Assembly: GCA_005799065.1 (NCBI GenBank) | Contig: SYHW01000055.1 | Coordinates: 1 to 37,903, forward strand | Direction of reading: 5' to 3' | Source of the DNA: Bacteroidota bacterium | Lineage (GTDB): Bacteria > Bacteroidota > Bacteroidia > UBA7662 | Length of the DNA stretch: 37,903 bases | Part shown: positions 33,319-37,903 of the stretch, in pieces | Numbering within the stretch: position 1 is the stretch's first letter | Layout of the letters: every line of letters starts with the position of its first letter | Notes under the pieces: generated by a model | Databases searched by the model: none | What the model saw: the letters and a program-made list of their open reading frames with translations, nothing else | Told to the model about the DNA's origin: nothing | Made by a program: the position numbers and the translations under genes

Positions 33319-34059
33319 TTAAATGACTTTTGACTGCTCGTGTAGGAGCGAGACCAACTGATCCATATCGCCCGCATCGACAAACCTGCAACCCGATTTG
33401 GCCACAGGCGGCTCGTAATGTAATACTTGAGTTTGTTCTGCGTTGACCGATGCTGCAACGACCTCCAAAGGTTTGGTGCGCGCCATCATTATACCCCTCA
33501 TGTTGGGGATGCGCGGCTCAGTGAGTTCTTTTTGACAGGTGGCCACAAAGGGGTGAGCGACTTGTGCATAGGCCCTACCCCCGTCTACATCGAAAGAAAC
33601 CTCGGCTTCTGTGCCGTTGCTGCTGATGGATGTCATGATGTTGACGAGCGGCAAACCCAGCAATTCAGCTAACATGCCCCCTACCATCCCGCCGTTGTAA
33701 TCAATAGATTCTCTACCGCAAAGAATCAGGTCATAACGATCCTTGGATGCGATTGCAGCCAATTCACGGGCTACCTGAACAGCGTCTGTTGCATCCGCAT
33801 CTACCCGAATGGCTTGATCAGCCCCTATAGCCATGGCCTTACGAAGATTAGACTCTGAGTCAGCGCGACCGACATGAACCACTGTTACACGTCCACCACC
33901 CATTGACTCATTCAATTCAAGGGCCTTGGTTAGTGCTAATTCATCGTATGGATTGATGATGAACTGAACGCCGTTTTTATCGAGTGATTTCCCATCGGCT
34001 GTAAAAACAATTCGTGTTGTTGTGTCGGGCACCTGGCTCAGACAGACCAGTATATTCAT
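33319..34059 (-). CDS. etfB: Electron transfer flavoprotein, beta subunit
   Basis: A 246-residue partner of EtfA; it binds AMP structurally and contacts the dehydrogenases. Conserved parts are MNILVCLSQVPDTTT, FIINPYDELALTKALEL, LILCGRESIDYNGGMVGGMLAELL and the recognition-loop region RIPNMRGIMMARTKPLEV. Length is normal. It is first in the operon etfB-etfA-bfn. A TATTTTTG box (34091-34098, minus strand) lies 31 bp before its ATG. Confidence 0.96.
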   Translation of the reverse strand: MNILVCLSQVPDTTTRIVFTADGKSLDKNGVQFIINPYDELALTKALELNESMGGGRVTVVHVGRADSESNLRKAMAIGADQAIRVDADATDAVQVARELAAIASKDRYDLILCGRESIDYNGGMVGGMLAELLGLPLVNIMTSISSNGTEAEVSFDVDGGRAYAQVAHPFVATCQKELTEPRIPNMRGIMMARTKPLEVVAASVNAEQTQVLHYEPPVAKSGCRFVDAGDMDQLVSLLHEQSKVI

Positions 34060-34066
34060 ATTTTTG
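34059..34066 (+). promoter_or_regulatory. -7 box TATTTTTG for the TPR gene
   Basis: A plus-strand exact TAnnTTTG match 39 bp before ATG 34106. It overlaps the etfB start on the other strand. Confidence 0.35.
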
Positions 34067-34090
34067 AAAAAAGAAGTACGAAATAAAGCA

Positions 34091-34098
34091 CAAAAATA
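34091..34098 (-). promoter_or_regulatory. -7 box TATTTTTG for etfB
   Basis: A minus-strand exact match 31 bp before the etfB ATG (34059). Together with the plus-strand box at 34059-34066 it makes a compact divergent promoter pair whose transcripts would overlap face to face at their 5' ends. Confidence 0.4.
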
Positions 34099-34105
34099 AG
34101 GATAA

Positions 34106-34453
34106 ATGATGCATGAAAGTAGAGGAAATGAGCGTTTGGAGCGACTTCAATTGCTGATCCGACAAAACCCTCAGGAGCCATTCTTACCGTATGCACTTGG
34201 ACTCGAATGGGAGAAACAAGCCAATCTTCAAAGAGCCGAAGAGATATGGCGCAATCTATTAATAGAACATCCAGATTATCTGCCTGCCTGGCAACGACTG
34301 GCGGAGTTGTATTTAGTGCAAAAACAGTTTATCAATGCACTTCATTGCACAAAAGAAGCCTTGCGTTGCTCAGAAAAAACGGGGGATCATCATGCGCATG
34401 AAACAGCGTTGGAAATGCTAGAGCAAATTGCAGAACAAATGAAAATGGAGTAG
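34106..34453 (+). CDS. Small TPR-repeat protein
   Basis: A 115-residue helical protein without signal peptide. Two to three tetratricopeptide-like units are visible: LPYALGLEWEKQANLQRAEEIWRNLLIEHPDYLP and AWQRLAELYLVQKQFINALHCTKEALRC, with the W/L-G-Y-A-P positions of TPRs. Such proteins are protein-binding adaptors; the partner is unknown. Start may be either of the two adjacent ATGs or ATG 34109. It is divergent from etfB and convergent with the porin gene, 13 bp apart. Confidence 0.75.
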   Translation: MMHESRGNERLERLQLLIRQNPQEPFLPYALGLEWEKQANLQRAEEIWRNLLIEHPDYLPAWQRLAELYLVQKQFINALHCTKEALRCSEKTGDHHAHETALEMLEQIAEQMKME

Positions 34454-34466
34454 AATCAGTGCACGA

Positions 34467-35972
34467 TTAAAACCGCATTCCAAGACTCACTATCAATTCC
34501 GTGCGGAACTGCCGAATGCTTGCACCAAAATTAGGAGCGGGTATCGATAAGCTGTACGGTTCATGATACACATTCCAGGAACGATTCGTAATACAAACAT
34601 CCAGAATGAACGGATCTTTTCGGTAACCACCCCCCATGGATACCTCCCGTTGTGCCCGATTTCCTCCACCGGTATTGAGCTCTGCCACAAATGGCGTAGT
34701 GGTATAGGCCATACCCATCCGCAAGGCATACGGACCGAGCAGTCCTTCGGCTCCAAAACGAAAGGTACTGGTGGACTGCAGCAAACTACGAACGTCAGTG
34801 TTCACCCCGCGAGCCCATTCTGAAGTACCCGCATCGAGGCCTTCGGTGCGCACACGCATGCGTTGAAAAGACATATAATCATAGCCTGCCGTTATAAGGC
34901 CTTTTTTAGGAAAAACCATTGCCAAACCGACACTTGTTCGGGCTGGCCTACGAAATTTATACTCAAAGGGGGCAAAAACAGGTGATGAAGCGAACGCATA
35001 AGTGGGGACCGAATCGAACGTAGCTTCTAGATCCGTTTGAAAATCCTCTTCAACAGTGAGTCTCGATGGGGGCACATAAGAAAACCCCAATCGAAAGAAA
35101 TCTGAGGGCTTAAAAATGGCTCCGAGTTTCCATTCAAACCCATCGGCGACCGAATAGATGTTCTGCGTATACCTAAGCGACTTAAAGTCAAAGATGCTAT
35201 CGGCTTCATCTGTTTCAGTAAATGAAGAAAACCGATCAAATCGTGCGCTGAGTATGCTGAGCGATGCACCCAATTGGATCATGTTCTTCCAATTACCTGC
35301 CAGGGTAAATTGATAATCAGACATTTGTCCATTGCTGCGTGCTTCTTCTTCCTGCCGTACACCACCGCTTGGAACGATTGAGAAATAATAAGACGTGCTA
35401 TCGCCCGGTCGCTCAGGATAAATGAGCCCAGTGCGTGCGGCCAGTGCCGCTGAAAAGGGAAATTGTGCGGCTACAAAAGCAGAACCTGAATTGGCCTCTT
35501 CCTGAAAATAATGAACCAGACTGGTCTTGTTATTGAATCCATCAAGCTGCCATCGACCCGAATAAACAGCGGTTTGGTTTAAAGTAAACCCATAATGCAC
35601 ACGTATCCAGCCCGATCCACTTTCCTGCGGCTTTTCTGCAATGACAATACCAAGGGCGGGAATCCGCACATCCCCCCTACTGCTGCGCGTGCGGTTGTTT
35701 AAGTAATCAGATTGAGAACCTACCGTGCCCATAGAGGCAGACAAACCCAAAACGGAGGAATGAAAACCTGCGATTCCGGCGGGATTGGAAGAAGCACCGC
35801 CCCAATCAGCACCCAAAGCCACGAATGAACCGCCTAATGCTGTTGTCCGGGCCGAGCCCACCGGCTGAAACCGACTCAATTGAAGCAAATCAAGCGCATA
35901 CTGAGCGAATGATGCACTCGAACAGAGGACAGAACCCGCCAAGGCTAGGGGCCAAAAATGAGCGCGCTTCAT
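34467..35972 (-). CDS. Outer membrane beta-barrel protein, FadL/PorV-like
   Basis: A 501-residue outer-membrane protein with a signal peptide (MKRAHFWPLALAGSVLCSSASFAQ). The mature N-terminus QYALDLLQLSRFQPVGSARTTALGGSFVALGADWGGASSNPAGIAGF matches the FadL/OmpP1 and PorV-type hatch region. The rest shows alternating strands and ends in GMRF, a terminal Phe as needed for barrel assembly. FadL proteins import hydrophobic compounds; PorV-type proteins serve T9SS. Neither role can be assigned here. Its ATG overlaps the stop of the upstream lipoprotein gene as ATGA, so the two are co-translated and may form an envelope complex. Confidence 0.8.
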   Translation of the reverse strand: MKRAHFWPLALAGSVLCSSASFAQYALDLLQLSRFQPVGSARTTALGGSFVALGADWGGASSNPAGIAGFHSSVLGLSASMGTVGSQSDYLNNRTRSSRGDVRIPALGIVIAEKPQESGSGWIRVHYGFTLNQTAVYSGRWQLDGFNNKTSLVHYFQEEANSGSAFVAAQFPFSAALAARTGLIYPERPGDSTSYYFSIVPSGGVRQEEEARSNGQMSDYQFTLAGNWKNMIQLGASLSILSARFDRFSSFTETDEADSIFDFKSLRYTQNIYSVADGFEWKLGAIFKPSDFFRLGFSYVPPSRLTVEEDFQTDLEATFDSVPTYAFASSPVFAPFEYKFRRPARTSVGLAMVFPKKGLITAGYDYMSFQRMRVRTEGLDAGTSEWARGVNTDVRSLLQSTSTFRFGAEGLLGPYALRMGMAYTTTPFVAELNTGGGNRAQREVSMGGGYRKDPFILDVCITNRSWNVYHEPYSLSIPAPNFGASIRQFRTELIVSLGMRF

Positions 35973-37390
35973 CGTGGACGACCAGATGTTGTTGGTCTAC
36001 TTCCGCTGTATGAAGGTGTGGATGGACGAGAATATCCCGAAGAACTGCTTCTTGATGGAGATGAAGGCGAATATGAACCTATTGATCGTGGAGCGGAAGA
36101 AGGCTTCGCTGGCGTGGTTGATCGTAAAGGGGTAAAGGTACGTGTCGGTGCACTGGGTGTAGAAGTTCGTGGGGTATTCGCACCCGATGAACCGATAGAA
36201 CCCGAGCGGGAAGGGGTATATGAACGAGGTGTGTTTGTTCCCGAGGAGCCAGAGCGAGATGGTGAATAGGGAGTTGGGGTGTACGTACTGGATGAACCGC
36301 TGCGAGAAGGCGTATAGGAACGTGGGGTGTAAGAACCGACTGAACCCGACTGAGATGGTTTTGACTCAAAATCCTCTGGTCGGCCCGTACCGGGAGTGGC
36401 GTATGGGTATCGAATATCGGCTGATTTTGTGCGATCAGTTGAGCGAAGTGTTCTGGAAACTCCCGCTCCCATCGTATTGCGATCACCCGAAGCACTACGA
36501 TCCACAGATTGCGTGCCCACCATTCGGCGCATTTGGCCGGAACCGTTACGAGTTGCCACAACCGTTGATTGGCTCGAACGAATGCGTGAGGACAATGTCT
36601 GTTTTTCTGCCCCCGATAATTGACCCGAAAAACCATTGCCCGCCATGGCATTGGGTACACGCGCAGGAGCCCTTGATTTGCCTCTTTGAACAAAGCCAGG
36701 CAAAGAAGTTCCAGGCAGGCTTGTTCGGGTAGGTGAAGGCTTGAGTGCGGGTGTCGCAGAAACCCAGATGCCGGATCCACCATGATTCCACCCATTCCAA
36801 CCATTGTTCCATCCGTTGTTCCAGCCCCAATAAGAATTCATCCCCCAATTGTTGCACCAAGGACTGTTCCACGCGTTCCATCCCCAAGGATCATACATCC
36901 CCCAGCCTGAACCACCATAAAGCCATGGGTCATAGCCGCACGGACGATTTAAGCCATAAGGCGACCCCCAACCCATGGAAAATCCAGGGTTCATGCCCCA
37001 ATAAGGAGGCAAAAAAGGATTAAAGAGCATATAACTTCTGCATCCATGATAACCACCCATTCCATAATTCCAACTGGGATTGCTCCACAGAGGGTTGCCA
37101 AATCGGTCGGACCATTCGAGGTCGCGTTGATATCGATCCAATCGGTTTGAACGGGTGGAGCGCCGTACCGATTGGCCATCTTCCAGGTACTCATGATAAG
37201 GATTGCTGCCTCCATCTCGGCTTGAAGCATGAGGGGAAGGACCCTCGTCGGCGGATGTATATAAATCATCACTAAAGTTCATCCGTTTTAACCGGGCCAT
37301 TTCATAGGAAGAGCAGGCCTGAGAAATCGCACCCAAAATTAACAACGCGGCAAAAAAAGCACTTCGATGAGCTGAATGTAGGTTAAACAT
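35969..37390 (-). CDS. Low-complexity lipoprotein, Trp/Asn/Gly-rich core and Ser/Thr/Pro-rich tail
   Basis: From ATG 37390 this is a 473-residue protein of unknown function. The N-terminus MFNLHSAHRSAFFAALLILGAISQACSS is a signal peptide with a relaxed lipobox, so it is probably a lipoprotein. Then come a charged region with YEMARLKRMNFSDDLYTS; a stretch rich in Gly, Trp, Asn, Tyr and Pro (GWGMYDPWGWNAWNSPWC, WGWNNGWNNGWNGWNHGG); and a tail of about 150 residues of Ser, Pro, Thr, Arg and Gly with loose SYTPSRSGS repeats ending GRPR. The tail is likely disordered and may be glycosylated or bind the cell wall. The track start at 37522 adds an unlikely second hydrophobic segment. Its stop overlaps the porin start. 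Confidence 0.75.
   Translation of the reverse strand: MFNLHSAHRSAFFAALLILGAISQACSSYEMARLKRMNFSDDLYTSADEGPSPHASSRDGGSNPYHEYLEDGQSVRRSTRSNRLDRYQRDLEWSDRFGNPLWSNPSWNYGMGGYHGCRSYMLFNPFLPPYWGMNPGFSMGWGSPYGLNRPCGYDPWLYGGSGWGMYDPWGWNAWNSPWCNNWGMNSYWGWNNGWNNGWNGWNHGGSGIWVSATPALKPSPTRTSLPGTSLPGFVQRGKSRAPARVPNAMAGNGFSGQLSGAEKQTLSSRIRSSQSTVVATRNGSGQMRRMVGTQSVDRSASGDRNTMGAGVSRTLRSTDRTKSADIRYPYATPGTGRPEDFESKPSQSGSVGSYTPRSYTPSRSGSSSTYTPTPYSPSRSGSSGTNTPRSYTPSRSGSIGSSGANTPRTSTPSAPTRTFTPLRSTTPAKPSSAPRSIGSYSPSSPSRSSSSGYSRPSTPSYSGSRPTTSGRPR
36000..36400 (-). repeat. Degenerate SYTPSRSGS-type coding repeats in the lipoprotein tail
   Basis: Units such as PRSYTPSRSGS, PTPYSPSRSGS and PRSYTPSRSGS recur at roughly 14-18 residue intervals in the C-terminal tail. 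They are degenerate in DNA sequence and vary in length. Confidence 0.6.
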
Positions 37391-37428
37391 GATGTTGGCT
37401 TTTATCATTCTATAAACGAGCAGATAGC

Positions 37429-37436
37429 TATATTTG
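37429..37436 (+). promoter_or_regulatory. -7 box TATATTTG before proS
   Basis: An exact TAnnTTTG match 44 bp before the proS ATG, in the divergent region with the lipoprotein gene. A -33 TTTG at normal spacing is not visible. Confidence 0.4.
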
Positions 37437-37456
37437 TTCCCTTTTCGTAAAAATAA

Positions 37457-37903
<447 letters not shown>

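Noticed and set aside
36079-36804. 241-aa minus-strand ORF
   Set aside because: Alternate frame of the low-complexity lipoprotein gene; His/Pro/Arg/Leu-rich as expected for a frame-shifted SYTPSRSGS repeat, with no signal peptide.

Overview
The window reads as an ordinary chromosomal segment of a member of the Bacteroidota. Three things point there. One secreted protein ends in a type IX secretion (T9SS type A) sorting domain. A large CarboxypepD_reg/TonB-plug barrel protein is present. Starts generally lack Shine-Dalgarno sequences, while TAnnTTTG-type -7 boxes stand in front of many genes. I cannot place it below phylum from sequence alone. No prophage, transposon, CRISPR array or polysaccharide utilisation locus is visible; nearly all genes are housekeeping genes in short operons.

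Layout. 1-76: 3' end of a tRNA (probably Asp) and its terminator. 196-711 (-): GNAT acetyltransferase. 712-1406: long intergenic region ending in a set of competing hairpins before an MFS transporter (1407-2654). 2723-4873 (+): T9SS cargo protein, convergent with a 981-residue outer-membrane barrel protein (4930-7875, -). 7974-9784 (+): DUF4442 thioesterase-like protein and a Cys/Met-metabolism PLP enzyme. 9781-16414 (-): rsmB-like methyltransferase, guaA, mtaB, a DEDDh exonuclease and an mpl-type Mur ligase. 16535-22305 (+): MBL hydrolase, HAD-like phosphatase, lon, rsgA, dtd and a MazG-like pyrophosphohydrolase. 22329-24130 (-): comB-like gene and gcvT. 24188-25114 (+): lpxD-like acyltransferase. 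25151-27777 (-): rnhB, a secreted repeat protein, phoU-like gene and an SDR. 27832-30338 (+): mlaE, mlaF and sucD. 30344-34059 (-): CNT nucleoside transporter, bifunctional nuclease, etfA, etfB. 34106-34453 (+): TPR protein. 34467-37390 (-): FadL/PorV-like porin and a low-complexity lipoprotein. 37481-end (+): proS, cut by the window edge.

The genes cover translation and its quality control (tRNA, MtaB, RsmB, RsgA, Dtd, ProS), nucleotide metabolism (GuaA, MazG, CNT transporter), envelope upkeep (Mpl, LpxD, MlaEF, barrel proteins), proteolysis (Lon) and central metabolism (SucD, EtfAB, GcvT). Tight ATGA or TGATG overlaps mark coupled pairs: MBL/HAD, dtd/mazG, gcvT/comB, etfA/bfn and lipoprotein/porin.

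The most unusual signal is a recurring habit of short tandem duplications at gene edges: 23 bp at the GNAT 3' end, 56 bp across a convergent gene junction, 33 bp in frame inside rsmB, 11 bp x4 before guaA, and a 59-bp array before dtd. The dtd array looks like repeated copies of the first ten dtd codons and forms a chain of ATGA-overlapping mini-ORFs running into dtd. A second notable signal is an attenuator-like set of mutually exclusive helices in front of the MFS gene.
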